Positions 44,526 through 54,125 of a stretch of 64,000 nt of DNA are shown here, piece after piece (the first letter of the stretch is position 1; every line of letters starts with the position of its first letter). A model generated the notes under the pieces. It saw only the letters and a program-made list of their open reading frames with translations. It searched no databases and had not been told where the DNA came from. The DNA is from Flaviramulus sp. (lineage in GTDB: Bacteria; Bacteroidota; Bacteroidia; Flavobacteriales; Flavobacteriaceae): the NCBI GenBank assembly GCA_030731745.1, contig JANQTJ010000015.1, positions 97,809-161,808 on the forward strand, read 5' to 3'. Both the position numbers and the translations under genes were made by a program.

Positions 44526-46211
44526 TTAAAAAGGTGCTTTACAAATAATGGTAAGTTCTTTTTTAGTTATAGGATGAGTAAATGTAAGGCTTTCTGCATG
44601 CAAATGTAATCGGTTAGCTTTAGTACCATAAAGGTCGTCTCCAACTATTGGGGTTATTAAACCTTGGTTATGTGCTGCATGAACTCTTAGTTGATGCGTT
44701 CGACCTGTAATAGGATAAAAATAAATGCGTGTTTTTTGATTTTCAATAGCTATCACTTTATAATTGGTTATAGCTTGTTTGCCATGTAGGTAACAAACCA
44801 ATTGCTGTGGGCGGTTATCTAAATCTACGCGCAATGGTAAGTTTACATTGCCTTCGGTATCTTGTAAAATGCCGTCTAATAAAGCTACATACCGCTTTTT
44901 TACACTACGCTCTATAAACTGTTTTTGTAATTGTTTATGTATAATACTGATTTTTGCTACTAGTAACAAACCTGAAGTAGACATATCTAACCTGTGAACC
45001 AGTAAAGGACCTGTGGCATTTGGTAAATAGGATTTCATTTTAGTAAACACCGATTCATTGCTTGTTTTACCTGGTACGGACAAAAACTCGTGAGGCTTAT
45101 TTATTAGTAATAAATAATCGTCTTCGTAAATAATTTCTAAATCAGGTGCGTAACTGATAGATTGCTCAATCGGATTATCATCAACGTTTAATCCCTGCAT
45201 CATAAAACCCAAAATAGGTTCGCATTTACTTCTGCAAGACGGATAAAACTGCTGGTGTTTTCGTACTTCTGATTTTGGTGAAGCACCCCACCAAAACTCA
45301 GCCATCGCAATGGGCTGCAAATTATTTTGATATGCGTATTGAAACAATTTTGGTGCTGCACATTCACCGCTTCCTGCTGGTGGTATTGGAGATGTTGTAT
45401 TTTTAAAAACATCTAGCAAATGTTTAGTTTCTCCTTTTGCATTTAAAAACTGGTACTGCTCGTGTATGCGTTTTTGTAATGATGCCGATAGATTTGCACG
45501 ATAGTCTTTTAAATCATTAATAGGCATTAGTAAAACATTTAAAGCTTCTTCTAGATCTTTAATAACTTCTTCCCACTGGCGTTTTAAGTGCTTTAATCTA
45601 ATTTGATAAGTGATACTCTGTGCATCCAATTCTTCTGAGAATTTCTTGAATACTAACGTGTCTAAATTCGTTTTAGCAACTTCTCTTTGCTGTTTTCTAT
45701 GTTGCTTTTGAATTTTAATTTCAGTTTTAAAAGCTTTTAACTCTGTTTCATAAGTTTGCTTAGCTTCTCTTACATTTTGGATAGCTATTTGTAACTCATC
45801 TGCATGTTCTAAAGTTTCAAGTTCGCCATTTATAAGGTTTAATTCAGCTTCACCTTTTTTATAAAAACCAACTTCATTTAAGGTATTGTAAACGGTAGGC
45901 ACAAAACCTTTAATATCATTACTATCAGCAAGTTTCCCTGAAAATGCTGCTAAATAGCCTATTTGCTCATGTGCGTTTTTAACAACCATCACTCCAAACA
46001 TTTTACCAATAACAAGTCCAGCTTGATTCGGGTTTAACCCAAAGTTATGATCAAAATCAGTTTGAGTTTCTAAATATTTTTGCAAATCGTTTGCAGCTAA
46101 AAAACTTAAAGGGTGTGGCTCGTAATAAAATGGAAAAGTAAATTTATCGGGTAAAAGGATTCCCGCATCATTTTTTAAAGGGTGGAATAATAAGGTGTTA
46201 AATGAGTTCAT
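44526..46211 (-). CDS. RluA family pseudouridine synthase with long N-terminal extension
   Basis: A 561-residue protein. The C-terminal 220 residues are an RluA-type synthase: DLEIIYEDDYLLLINKPHEFLSVPGK, the catalytic motif LLVHRLDMSTSGLLLVAK with the conserved Asp, and YPITGRTHQLRVHAAH. The N-terminal 330 residues are not part of the usual enzyme; they contain a long coiled-coil stretch (about 145-245, EAKQTYETELKAFKTEIKIQ) and an FWWGASPKSEVRKHQQFYPSCRSKC segment. The extension is not a recognised RNA-binding domain to me and may select the rRNA target. RNA substrate unknown. Confidence 0.9.
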   Translation of the reverse strand: MNSFNTLLFHPLKNDAGILLPDKFTFPFYYEPHPLSFLAANDLQKYLETQTDFDHNFGLNPNQAGLVIGKMFGVMVVKNAHEQIGYLAAFSGKLADSNDIKGFVPTVYNTLNEVGFYKKGEAELNLINGELETLEHADELQIAIQNVREAKQTYETELKAFKTEIKIQKQHRKQQREVAKTNLDTLVFKKFSEELDAQSITYQIRLKHLKRQWEEVIKDLEEALNVLLMPINDLKDYRANLSASLQKRIHEQYQFLNAKGETKHLLDVFKNTTSPIPPAGSGECAAPKLFQYAYQNNLQPIAMAEFWWGASPKSEVRKHQQFYPSCRSKCEPILGFMMQGLNVDDNPIEQSISYAPDLEIIYEDDYLLLINKPHEFLSVPGKTSNESVFTKMKSYLPNATGPLLVHRLDMSTSGLLLVAKISIIHKQLQKQFIERSVKKRYVALLDGILQDTEGNVNLPLRVDLDNRPQQLVCYLHGKQAITNYKVIAIENQKTRIYFYPITGRTHQLRVHAAHNQGLITPIVGDDLYGTKANRLHLHAESLTFTHPITKKELTIICKAPF

Positions 46212-46283
46212 TGATATATTAAAGACGTTACAAAGAAACGAATTTTTAAAAAGCTAAAGCGTCATAAAACTCATTTTGAAAGG

Positions 46284-46682
46284 CTAATATTTTAAAAAAT
46301 CGCCAGATGATATTTGTTTTAAACCTATAATAGACTGGTTATATACATACACAAAAGTTTCAAAAGGAGTACCATCTTTTAAAAACGCCGTAATTAGTTT
46401 CTTTTTAAACAAATGTGGCTCTGAATATTGTTCGCCAATACCTTCGTAATCATCTAAAACTTTAAAAACCTCTTGAGAGTTTTCAATTTTAAAAATCATC
46501 CCGAATACCTTTTCAGAAGTATTATTACTTAAAATAGCTCCCGGATACCAAGTTACTTCATATAGGTTACCATAAAAATAGCCTTTACCTATTAAAACCG
46601 CATGAGATGCCAAAAAGTTTGACATCTCATTATTTGATTTTTTTAATAGGGTTCCATAAACAAATAGATAATTGGCGCCCAT
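46284..46682 (-). CDS. Gamma-glutamylcyclotransferase-like (AIG2/GGCT) protein
   Basis: A 132-residue protein of the GGCT-like fold. It starts MGANYLFVYGTLLKK, where YGTLL is the family phosphate/substrate loop, and has VLDDYEGIGEQYSEPHLF with the conserved Glu region. Members cyclise gamma-glutamyl amines or peptides; the physiological substrate here cannot be read. It lies 9 bases downstream of the ytxJ gene and probably shares its transcript. Confidence 0.9.
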   Translation of the reverse strand: MGANYLFVYGTLLKKSNNEMSNFLASHAVLIGKGYFYGNLYEVTWYPGAILSNNTSEKVFGMIFKIENSQEVFKVLDDYEGIGEQYSEPHLFKKKLITAFLKDGTPFETFVYVYNQSIIGLKQISSGDFLKY

Positions 46683-46691
46683 AAACCATTA

Positions 46692-47093
46692 TTATAAAAA
46701 TTTATTCAAATCGATATCGTTTATAGCACCATGAGAATCATGAGCTACTACACCTCCATTTTTAATCACTAAAAGTTGTGGAGATTCATGCATGATTTGA
46801 AATTTTGATGCTATCTCGTTTGATACCTCTCTATAATTCAGTAAGTCTAAATAATATAAATCTAAATCTTTTTCTGTTAACTGATAAGCATCGACAAACT
46901 GGTTAATCACCATTCTACTTATACCACATCGAGTAGAATGTTTAAAAATAATTTGCGTTTTAGTAACAGATTTAATTTCTATAAAATTTAATTGTTGTAA
47001 TTCTGTTAGAGGAATCCAAGGCAATGTTTTTTCCTCTTTATTATCAATTTCTGAGCTTTTGGAAGCACCAAATATTTTGTTCAATAATCCCAT
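46692..47093 (-). CDS. ytxJ: Monothiol bacilliredoxin, YtxJ type
   Basis: A thioredoxin-fold protein of about 133 residues, starting at MGLLNKIFG. A longer start at 47123 adds ten basic residues, but the internal ATG has the better context. The FKHSTRCGISRMVINQF region contains the single active Cys, followed by VSNEIASKFQIMHESPQLLVIKNG, where the cis-Pro sits. The YtxJ family removes bacillithiol from mixed disulfides, so the organism probably makes bacillithiol rather than glutathione. Confidence 0.9.
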   Translation of the reverse strand: MGLLNKIFGASKSSEIDNKEEKTLPWIPLTELQQLNFIEIKSVTKTQIIFKHSTRCGISRMVINQFVDAYQLTEKDLDLYYLDLLNYREVSNEIASKFQIMHESPQLLVIKNGGVVAHDSHGAINDIDLNKFL

Positions 47094-47204
47094 TTTTTTA
47101 ATTTTTTTTAAAAAAGCAAACATTCACTTTTTAATAATTATTAGGTCGTAACTTATTTTAAATCTTACAAACTGACTAAAAGTCATCAAAATCAACTTTT
47201 TAGC

Positions 47205-47217
47205 AGACATTTTGTCT
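47205..47217. promoter_or_regulatory. Small dyad upstream of clpB
   Basis: AGACATTTTGTCT (5-bp arms AGACA/TGTCT around TTT) lies about 100 bases before the clpB start. It may be a heat-shock operator or part of the promoter. No consensus promoter can be assigned with certainty. Confidence 0.35.
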
Positions 47218-47314
47218 TAATATATCTCTTGGTAAGATTATTGACTTCTTAAAGTTGTAAAAGTAAAACATTAATATAATTTCAGCGGAAGCGGAAATAA
47301 AAAAAATAAAAATT

Positions 47315-49924
47315 ATGAACTTAAATAATTATACCATAAAATCGCAAGAAGCTATACAACAAGCGCAACAATTAGCGCAAAGTTTTGGCCATCAGCAAAT
47401 TGAAAATGAACACCTTTTTAAAGGCGTATTTGAAGTAGACGAAAATGTATTGCCATTCATTTTAAAAAAGTTAAATGTTAATATTATCATTTTACAACAG
47501 GCCTTAGATAAACAAATTGAAAGTTTTGCTAAAGTTTCTGGTGGGCAATTAATGCTTTCTCGCGAAGCTAATAAAACACTTAACGAAGCTGAAATAATTG
47601 CAAAAAAAATGAAAGATGATTATGTGTCTTTAGAACATCTAATCATCGCAATTTTTAAATCCGATAGTAAAATTGCTCAAATGCTAAAAGACCAAGCTGT
47701 TACAGAAAAAGATTTAAAAGCATCTATAGAAGAGTTACGTAAAGGTGAAAAAGTAACTTCTCAAAATCAAGAAGAAACTTATAATTCATTAAATAAGTAC
47801 GCCAAAAACTTAAACCAATTAGCTAAAGATGGCAAATTAGATCCTGTAATTGGGCGTGATGAAGAAATTCGTAGAATACTTCAAATCTTATCACGTAGAA
47901 CCAAAAACAATCCCATTTTGGTTGGAGAACCAGGTACTGGCAAAACAGCTATTGCAGAGGGTTTAGCGCATAGAATAATTGATGGTGATATACCTGAAAA
48001 TTTAAAAGATAAGCAAATTTTTGCTTTAGATATGGGTGCTTTAATTGCTGGAGCAAAATACAAAGGTGAGTTTGAAGAGCGCTTAAAAGCTGTTATAAAA
48101 GAAGTAACTGAAAGCGAAGGAGATATCGTATTATTTATTGATGAAATACACACACTTGTTGGTGCTGGTGGCGGACAAGGAGCTATGGATGCTGCCAATA
48201 TATTAAAACCCGCACTGGCACGCGGAGAACTTAGAGCTATTGGTGCAACAACGCTAGACGAGTATCAAAAATACTTTGAAAAGGATAAAGCTTTAGAGCG
48301 TCGTTTCCAAAAAGTGATTGTTAACGAGCCTGATACTGAAAGTGCTATTTCGATTTTAAGAGGTATTAAAGAAAAATATGAAACACACCATAAAGTGCGC
48401 ATTAAAGATGAAGCCATTATTGGCGCCGTAGAATTATCACAACGCTATATCACCAATCGTTTTTTACCAGATAAAGCTATTGATTTAATGGATGAAGCTG
48501 CTTCAAAACTTCGTATGGAAATCAACTCTAAGCCAGAAGAATTAGATGTTTTAGATAGAAAAATCATGCAGCTTGAAATTGAAATTGAAGCTATTAAAAG
48601 AGAAAAAGATGAAACTAAATTAAAATCACTACGTTCAGACCTAGCGAATTTAAAAGAAAGTAGAAATGAAATTAATGCAAAGTGGAAAAGTGAAAAAGAG
48701 GTTGTAGATAACATCCAAAATGCTAAACAAGCCATTGAAAATTACAAACAAGAAGCTGAAAGAGCAGAACGCGATGGCGACTATGGTAAAGTAGCCGAGT
48801 TACGCTATGGCAAAATAAAAGAAACCCAAGAAAAACTTGAGGTTTACCAAAAACAATTACAAGAAAATCAATCAGAAAACTCGCTTATTAAAGAAGAAGT
48901 TACTTATGATGATATTGCCGAAGTTGTTGCGAAATGGACAGGTATACCTGTTACTAAAATGCTTCAAAGCGAACGTGAAAAACTGTTGAAATTAGAAGAC
49001 CAATTACATAAACGAGTTGTTGGGCAAGAAGAGGCTATTATAGCTGTTAGTGATGCTGTTCGTAGAAGTCGTGCTGGTTTGCAAAACCCAAAAAAACCTA
49101 TAGGTACTTTCTTGTTTTTAGGAACTACCGGTGTAGGTAAAACCGAATTAGCAAAAGCTTTAGCTGAGTATTTATTTGATGATGAAAACGCTATGACACG
49201 AATTGATATGAGCGAATATCAAGAACGACATGCGGTAAGCAGATTAGTTGGTGCGCCTCCTGGTTATATTGGCTATGATGAAGGCGGACAACTAACTGAA
49301 GCGGTGAGAAGAAAACCATATTCAGTGGTGTTATTAGATGAAATTGAAAAAGCACATCCAGATACTTTTAATATTTTATTACAAGTTTTAGATGAAGGCC
49401 ATTTAACAGATAATAAAGGACGCGTAGCAGATTTTAAAAACACCATAATAATAATGACTTCTAACATTGGAAGTAGTATAATTCATGATAGATTTGAAGC
49501 CACAAAAGATATAGATTCTGCTATTGAAGCAGCAAAAATTGATATTTTAGCTTTATTAAAACAAAGTGTGAGACCTGAATTTTTAAACCGTATTGATGAC
49601 ACTATCATGTTTACTCCGTTATCAAAAGATAATATTGTTGAAATAGTTGGTTTACAACTAAAGGATATTACTAAAATGATAGCTAAACAAGGTATTACTT
49701 TTGACGCAACACCTGATGCTGTAAGTTATTTAGCCGATAAAGGTTACAACCCTGAATATGGTGCACGTCCTGTAAAAAGAGTGATTCAAAAAGACGTTTT
49801 AAATGCACTTAGTAAAGAGATATTAGCTGGAAAAGTGACCACAGAAAGTATTATTTTACTAGACGCTTTTGATGATAAATTAGTATTTAGAAATCAAGGA
49901 GATTTGGTTACAGAAAAATTTTAG
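47315..49924 (+). CDS. clpB: ATP-dependent disaggregase ClpB
   Basis: An 869-residue AAA+ chaperone that rescues aggregated proteins with DnaK. It shows the N-terminal Clp repeat domain (SQEAIQQAQQLAQSFGHQQIENEHL), nucleotide-binding domain 1 with Walker A GEPGTGKTA and Walker B IVLFIDEIHTL, the coiled-coil M domain (about 400-530), and domain 2 with GTTGVGKTELAKALAEYLF and VVLLDEIEKAHPD, ending in the usual C-terminal D2-small domain (YGARPVKRVIQ). The length is standard. The gene is monocistronic with a strong terminator. Confidence 0.98.
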   Translation: MNLNNYTIKSQEAIQQAQQLAQSFGHQQIENEHLFKGVFEVDENVLPFILKKLNVNIIILQQALDKQIESFAKVSGGQLMLSREANKTLNEAEIIAKKMKDDYVSLEHLIIAIFKSDSKIAQMLKDQAVTEKDLKASIEELRKGEKVTSQNQEETYNSLNKYAKNLNQLAKDGKLDPVIGRDEEIRRILQILSRRTKNNPILVGEPGTGKTAIAEGLAHRIIDGDIPENLKDKQIFALDMGALIAGAKYKGEFEERLKAVIKEVTESEGDIVLFIDEIHTLVGAGGGQGAMDAANILKPALARGELRAIGATTLDEYQKYFEKDKALERRFQKVIVNEPDTESAISILRGIKEKYETHHKVRIKDEAIIGAVELSQRYITNRFLPDKAIDLMDEAASKLRMEINSKPEELDVLDRKIMQLEIEIEAIKREKDETKLKSLRSDLANLKESRNEINAKWKSEKEVVDNIQNAKQAIENYKQEAERAERDGDYGKVAELRYGKIKETQEKLEVYQKQLQENQSENSLIKEEVTYDDIAEVVAKWTGIPVTKMLQSEREKLLKLEDQLHKRVVGQEEAIIAVSDAVRRSRAGLQNPKKPIGTFLFLGTTGVGKTELAKALAEYLFDDENAMTRIDMSEYQERHAVSRLVGAPPGYIGYDEGGQLTEAVRRKPYSVVLLDEIEKAHPDTFNILLQVLDEGHLTDNKGRVADFKNTIIIMTSNIGSSIIHDRFEATKDIDSAIEAAKIDILALLKQSVRPEFLNRIDDTIMFTPLSKDNIVEIVGLQLKDITKMIAKQGITFDATPDAVSYLADKGYNPEYGARPVKRVIQKDVLNALSKEILAGKVTTESIILLDAFDDKLVFRNQGDLVTEKF

Positions 49925-49988
49925 ATTCCAATAAAACAAATTGTAACAAAAGATAATAAATTAAGTCTTTAAGTTGGTTGGTTAGTTG

Positions 49989-50038
49989 AAAAGCAACATG
50001 AATCTTTTTATACAAAGATGATTGTTGCTTTTTTTTTG
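49989..50038 (+). terminator. Terminator after clpB
   Basis: AAAAGCAACA (49989-49998) pairs with TGTTGCTTTT (50023-50032), and an inner ATCTTT/AAAGAT stem extends the fold, followed by a long T-run. Confidence 0.9.
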
Positions 50039-50082
50039 TAACAAAAAAACTAATATTGATACTCATAATAAAAATTATAATT

Positions 50083-50943
50083 ATGAAATTAAAATTATCA
50101 TTATTTGCAACCTTAATCTTTTCAACGTTAACCATCAATTCTCAAGAGTTAGAAAACTCAACACTTTGGAAAATCTCCGGAAATGGTCTAGAAAAAGCTT
50201 CATACTTATTTGGCACGATTCATATAACATGTGATGCCACTTTAGATGAAGACGTAAAAAAAGCTCTAGAAGAAACCACTCAAGTCGTTTTAGAAATTGA
50301 TATGGACGACCCATCAATGCAATCAAAAATGATGGGTGGCATGTATATGAGTAACGGAAAAACTATCAAAGATTTTGTTTCTGAAGAAGATTACACAATA
50401 ATTGATTCGCTTTTTATAAAAAACGCAGGTATGTCTGTCAAATTGATAGAAAACATAAAACCCTTTTTCTTAACAGCTATGTTATATCCAAAAATGATTG
50501 ATTGCCCTATGCAATCTTTTGAAGCAGAGTTAATGAAAGTAGCAAAAACTCAAGAAGAAGAAATAAATGGGTTAGAAACAATTGAAGACCAACTTCAAGT
50601 TTTTGAGGATATCCCATACGAAGACCAAGTTTCAGATTTATTAAGAATGGCAAAAGATAACTTAGAATACGATAAAGTTAATTTTGCTAAAATGCTAAAA
50701 GTTTACAAAGAAGAGAATATAACAGACATGCTAGACATGATGAATGATAACAATAGTAGTAGTGTTTCTAAACATCAAGATAAATTACTAGCTAATAGAA
50801 ACAAAAATTGGATTTCTAAAATTTCAGAATACTCAAAAGAACAACCAACATTTTTTGGCGTGGGTGCAGGACATTTAGCTGGAGAAGAAGGTGTCATCAA
50901 ATTACTAAAAAAAGCTGGGTTTACAGTTACCGCTATTCAATAG
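50083..50943 (+). CDS. TraB/GumN family protein
   Basis: A 286-residue exported protein; ATG 50083 gives the signal peptide MKLKLSLFATLIFSTLTINSQ, whereas the longer frame from 50056 does not. The TraB/GumN motifs are YLFGTIHITCDATLDEDVKKALEETTQVVLEIDMD at the front and FFGVGAGHLAGEEGVIKLLKKAGFTV at the end (the GTxH and GHL motifs of this erythromycin-esterase/Tiki-like fold, probably metal-dependent). Function in Bacteroidota unknown. It ends before a terminator. Confidence 0.9.
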   Translation: MKLKLSLFATLIFSTLTINSQELENSTLWKISGNGLEKASYLFGTIHITCDATLDEDVKKALEETTQVVLEIDMDDPSMQSKMMGGMYMSNGKTIKDFVSEEDYTIIDSLFIKNAGMSVKLIENIKPFFLTAMLYPKMIDCPMQSFEAELMKVAKTQEEEINGLETIEDQLQVFEDIPYEDQVSDLLRMAKDNLEYDKVNFAKMLKVYKEENITDMLDMMNDNNSSSVSKHQDKLLANRNKNWISKISEYSKEQPTFFGVGAGHLAGEEGVIKLLKKAGFTVTAIQ

Positions 50944-50979
50944 CCAATCTCAAAATAATTTTTAAACTATACCAAATTA

Positions 50980-51012
50980 AAAACCACAACAAGTCCAATT
51001 TTTTGTGGTTTT
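50980..51012 (+). terminator. Terminator after the TraB/GumN gene
   Basis: AAAACCACAA (50980-50989) pairs with TTGTGGTTTT (51003-51012) around a 13-base loop. The rest of the 298-base gap to deoC shows no gene. Confidence 0.8.
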
Positions 51013-51241
51013 ATAATTTTAATAACTACCGCATAAACTTAAATTAATAAGATTTACAATAAATTTAAGTTCAAATAGTTAAATAATCAACAGGTTTTTG
51101 TTAATAAAAACTTATATACAAACCATCAATGCTGGTTAAAATTTATAACTTAGCCTAAAGAAAATCCTCAAATCGTTAATAATTTTAAAAAATGTGAAAT
51201 TAGTTTTTACATTGAAAAACATTAAACCCTACTCTTAAAAA

Positions 51242-51979
51242 ATGAATATTGCTAAATACATTGATTACTCATTATTAGGTTCTTTAACTCAAGAACATGA
51301 TATTATAAAGCTTTGCAATGAAGCTATTGATAACAATTTCCATAGTGTTTGTATCAGTAGCTGTTATGTCGCCTTAGCTAAACAATTTCTTATTGATTCT
51401 GATGTGAAAATCTCAAGTGTAGTTGGTTTTCCATTTGGAGCTACTTCAACTAAATCCAAAATTTTTGAAGCTCAACAAGCCTTAAACGATGGTGCTCAAG
51501 AAATAGAAATGGTTATAAATTTAGGCTTGTTAAAAAGTAGAAATTATGTTTCTGTTTTAAAAGATATTACCGATGTTAAATCGGCTATCGGTTCTAAAAC
51601 CCCATTAAAAGTTATCATAGAAATTTCTGAATTAAATAAAAACGAAATTGTTAAAGTTTGTGAGATTTGTTTAGATTCTGAGATAGATTTCATCAAAACA
51701 TCAACTGGATTTACTAAAAATGGAGCTACGTTTACAGCAATAAAAATGATAAAAAAAATTGTTAGGGACAATACCAAAATTATAGCTTCTGGCAGTATTG
51801 ATGATTATGAAACCGCATTAAAATATCTTGAAGTTGGTGCAGATAGAATTGAAACATCAACTAATATTATGTCAACTAACAAAACTCAACAAATTCGAAA
51901 TACTAAAATCTTTAAACAGTACCTTAACAATTTAGAGAAAACATCAGAACAAACAATAAACACTATCACAAAAGCTTAA
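51242..51979 (+). CDS. DeoC-like aldolase paralogue, catalytic residues altered
   Basis: A 245-residue (beta/alpha)8 protein of the deoxyribose-phosphate aldolase family. Compared with the second copy downstream it keeps the Schiff-base Lys (IDFIKTSTGF, Lys152), but three other active-site features differ: the catalytic Asp in EIDMVIN is Glu89 (EIEMVIN), the second Lys of the KASGGI motif is Ile181 (IASGSI), and the phosphate-binding GTSSG reads ETSTN. The N-terminal DHTLLK motif is DYSLLG. It is probably inactive as an aldolase or has another role. A hairpin (52025-52062) separates it from the downstream copy. Confidence 0.85.
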   Translation: MNIAKYIDYSLLGSLTQEHDIIKLCNEAIDNNFHSVCISSCYVALAKQFLIDSDVKISSVVGFPFGATSTKSKIFEAQQALNDGAQEIEMVINLGLLKSRNYVSVLKDITDVKSAIGSKTPLKVIIEISELNKNEIVKVCEICLDSEIDFIKTSTGFTKNGATFTAIKMIKKIVRDNTKIIASGSIDDYETALKYLEVGADRIETSTNIMSTNKTQQIRNTKIFKQYLNNLEKTSEQTINTITKA

Positions 51980-52024
51980 AAGTTAATTTAAATATAAAGC
52001 AACTCATTTGAATTTCATTCTAAA

Positions 52025-52062
52025 ATCAAAAGCCATCTCTAACAAAAAAGATGGCTTTTGAT
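52025..52062 (+). terminator. Hairpin between the two deoC copies
   Basis: A perfect 14-bp stem (52025-52038 with 52049-52062, core AAAAGCCATCT/AGATGGCTTTT) with a 10-base loop. The T-run is only partial, so termination is probable rather than certain. Confidence 0.65.
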
Positions 52063-52158
52063 TTATTATAAATTGATTATTTAATACTTATTAACTTAAT
52101 TAAATAATTATATTTGATAAGTATCGATCAAAACATAATTTTGATTAAAACCTCTAAA

Positions 52159-52824
52159 ATGGAGCTAAATAAATTTATAGATCATACGCTTTTAAAAGCA
52201 ACTGCGACCCAAAAAGACATTATAAAACTTTGCCATGAAGCTGTTACTCATAAATTTTATTCGGTTTGTGTTAACAGTTGCTTTGTTTCTTTGGCAAAAT
52301 CTCAATTAAAAAATAGCGATCTTAAAATTTGCAGTGTTATTGGCTTTCCTTTAGGCTCGATGAGTACCGAAGCAAAGGTTGCTGAAACTAAAAGAGCTTT
52401 AAAGGATGGTGCAGATGAAATAGATATGGTAATTAATATAGGATTATTAAAAAGTAAAGATTTTGATGCCGTCTGGAAAGATATTGAAGCTGTAAAAAAC
52501 TGCATGCCTAAAAATATATTAAAAGTGATTTTAGAAACCTGTTATCTGGAAGATATAGAAATCATTAAAGGAAGTGAACTGGCAATACAAAGTGGTGCCG
52601 ATTTTTTAAAAACCTCAACAGGTTTTGGAACAGGAGGCGCAAATATTCATGATGTAAAACTTATGCAAATTATTGCAGGTGAAAAAGTTAAAATTAAAGC
52701 ATCAGGTGGTATTCAAGATATTAAAACAGCAATGGAATATATAAATATTGGTGTAGAACGTTTGGGTACTTCGTCAGGAGTATCGATTGTTTCAGGAACA
52801 CAAACTACAAATGAAAATTACTAA
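52159..52824 (+). CDS. deoC: Deoxyribose-phosphate aldolase
   Basis: A 221-residue enzyme cleaving 2-deoxyribose 5-phosphate to glyceraldehyde 3-phosphate and acetaldehyde. ATG 52159 (MELNKFIDHTLLKATAT) is preferred over the upstream TTG at 52114, which would add 15 residues. All key residues are present: DEIDMVINIG (Asp89), DFLKTSTGFG (Schiff-base Lys151), KIKASGGI (Lys180) and the phosphate loop GTSSG. It is followed 43 bases later by deoD, so deoxynucleoside salvage is organised as an operon. Confidence 0.96.
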   Translation: MELNKFIDHTLLKATATQKDIIKLCHEAVTHKFYSVCVNSCFVSLAKSQLKNSDLKICSVIGFPLGSMSTEAKVAETKRALKDGADEIDMVINIGLLKSKDFDAVWKDIEAVKNCMPKNILKVILETCYLEDIEIIKGSELAIQSGADFLKTSTGFGTGGANIHDVKLMQIIAGEKVKIKASGGIQDIKTAMEYINIGVERLGTSSGVSIVSGTQTTNENY

Positions 52825-52867
52825 TAATTACCATGAACTAATAAACTAACTTTTACAAAAAATTAAA

Positions 52868-53566
52868 ATGAGTGTTCATATAGAAGCAAAAAAGGGTGAT
52901 ATTGCAGAAACTATATTATTACCAGGAGATCCTCTTAGAGCCAAATGGATAGCAGAAACCTTTTTTGAAAACCCAGTATGTTTTAATAAAGTAAGAGGAA
53001 TGTTTGGTTTTACGGGCACCTATAAAGGCAAACCAATTTCTGTTATGGGAACTGGCATGGGAATACCGTCTATTTCTATTTATGCACACGAGTTAATTAA
53101 TGAATATGATGTTAAAAACTTAATTCGAGTAGGCAGTGCTGGATCATATCAAAAGCATGTGAAAATTAGAGATATTGTTTTAGCAATGGCAGCGTCATCA
53201 AATTCTGGTGTTAACGAATTACGCTTTGGGGGTGCAGACTACGCACCTACGGCTAATTTTGAATTGTTTCAAAAAGCTGTTGAGGTAGGAAAAAATAAAA
53301 ACATACATTTAAAAGCTGGCAATATATTCACATCGGATGAGTTTTATGCAGATGATTTTGAATCTTATAAAAAGTGGTCTAAATTTGGAGTGCTTTGTGT
53401 TGAAATGGAAACCGCAGGTTTATATACCGTAGCAGCCAAACACAATGTAAAAGCACTTTCTATTTTAACTATTTCAGATTCTTTAGTAACAGGTGAAAGA
53501 ACTACTAGTAAGGAGCGAGAAACCACATTTAAAGATATGATAGAAATAGCTTTAGAATTAGTATAA
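52868..53566 (+). CDS. deoD: Purine-nucleoside phosphorylase
   Basis: A 232-residue hexameric-type phosphorylase that splits purine (deoxy)nucleosides with phosphate. Landmarks are [76 protein letters not shown] and [11 protein letters not shown]. It sits with deoC in the deo pathway and ends six bases before the GNAT gene. Confidence 0.96.
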   Translation: MSVHIEAKKGDIAETILLPGDPLRAKWIAETFFENPVCFNKVRGMFGFTGTYKGKPISVMGTGMGIPSISIYAHELINEYDVKNLIRVGSAGSYQKHVKIRDIVLAMAASSNSGVNELRFGGADYAPTANFELFQKAVEVGKNKNIHLKAGNIFTSDEFYADDFESYKKWSKFGVLCVEMETAGLYTVAAKHNVKALSILTISDSLVTGERTTSKERETTFKDMIEIALELV

Positions 53567-53572
53567 CTCTTC

Positions 53573-54112
53573 ATGATTACTATTTCTTCAAATTTACATT
53601 TAGAAAAAATTACAATATATAATCAAGAAGATTTGATGGCTTTAATGCATGAAATTTATCCTCCTGCTTACAAACATTTATGGTTAAAGGAAGATTATAA
53701 TTGGTATCTTAATTATTGTTTTTCAAAAGAAAATTTAGAAATTGAACTAAATGAAAAAGACGCTGCTTATTACTTCGTTTTACAAAATTCACAACAGATA
53801 GGCATACTTCGTTTTGTATATAATACTTCCATAACTGAGTTAGGTAAAAAAAACACTACTTTTATACATAGAATTTATCTAAGTCATGAAGCTCAAGGAA
53901 AGGGTATTGCTAAACAACTTTTTAATTGGATAGAAAAACAAGCTTATTTTAAAAAAAATAAAGTTTTATGGCTAAAAGCAATGAATACTCAAACCCAAGC
54001 ACTTAAGTTTTATAAAAAAGAAGGATTTAAAATTCAAGACACTATAAGGTTAGATTTTAATTTAATTCATGAAAATTTAAGAGGCATGGTGTTAATGACA
54101 AAAACATTATAA
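53573..54112 (+). CDS. GNAT family N-acetyltransferase
   Basis: A 179-residue acetyltransferase. The acetyl-CoA pyrophosphate loop appears as IYLSHEAQGKGIAKQLFNWI, preceded by a strand (GILRFVY) and followed by VLWLKAMNTQTQALKFYKKEGFKI. The acceptor is unknown. It immediately follows deoD, with the ATG six bases after the stop. Confidence 0.92.
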   Translation: MITISSNLHLEKITIYNQEDLMALMHEIYPPAYKHLWLKEDYNWYLNYCFSKENLEIELNEKDAAYYFVLQNSQQIGILRFVYNTSITELGKKNTTFIHRIYLSHEAQGKGIAKQLFNWIEKQAYFKKNKVLWLKAMNTQTQALKFYKKEGFKIQDTIRLDFNLIHENLRGMVLMTKTL

Positions 54113-54125
54113 ATAATATACTATT

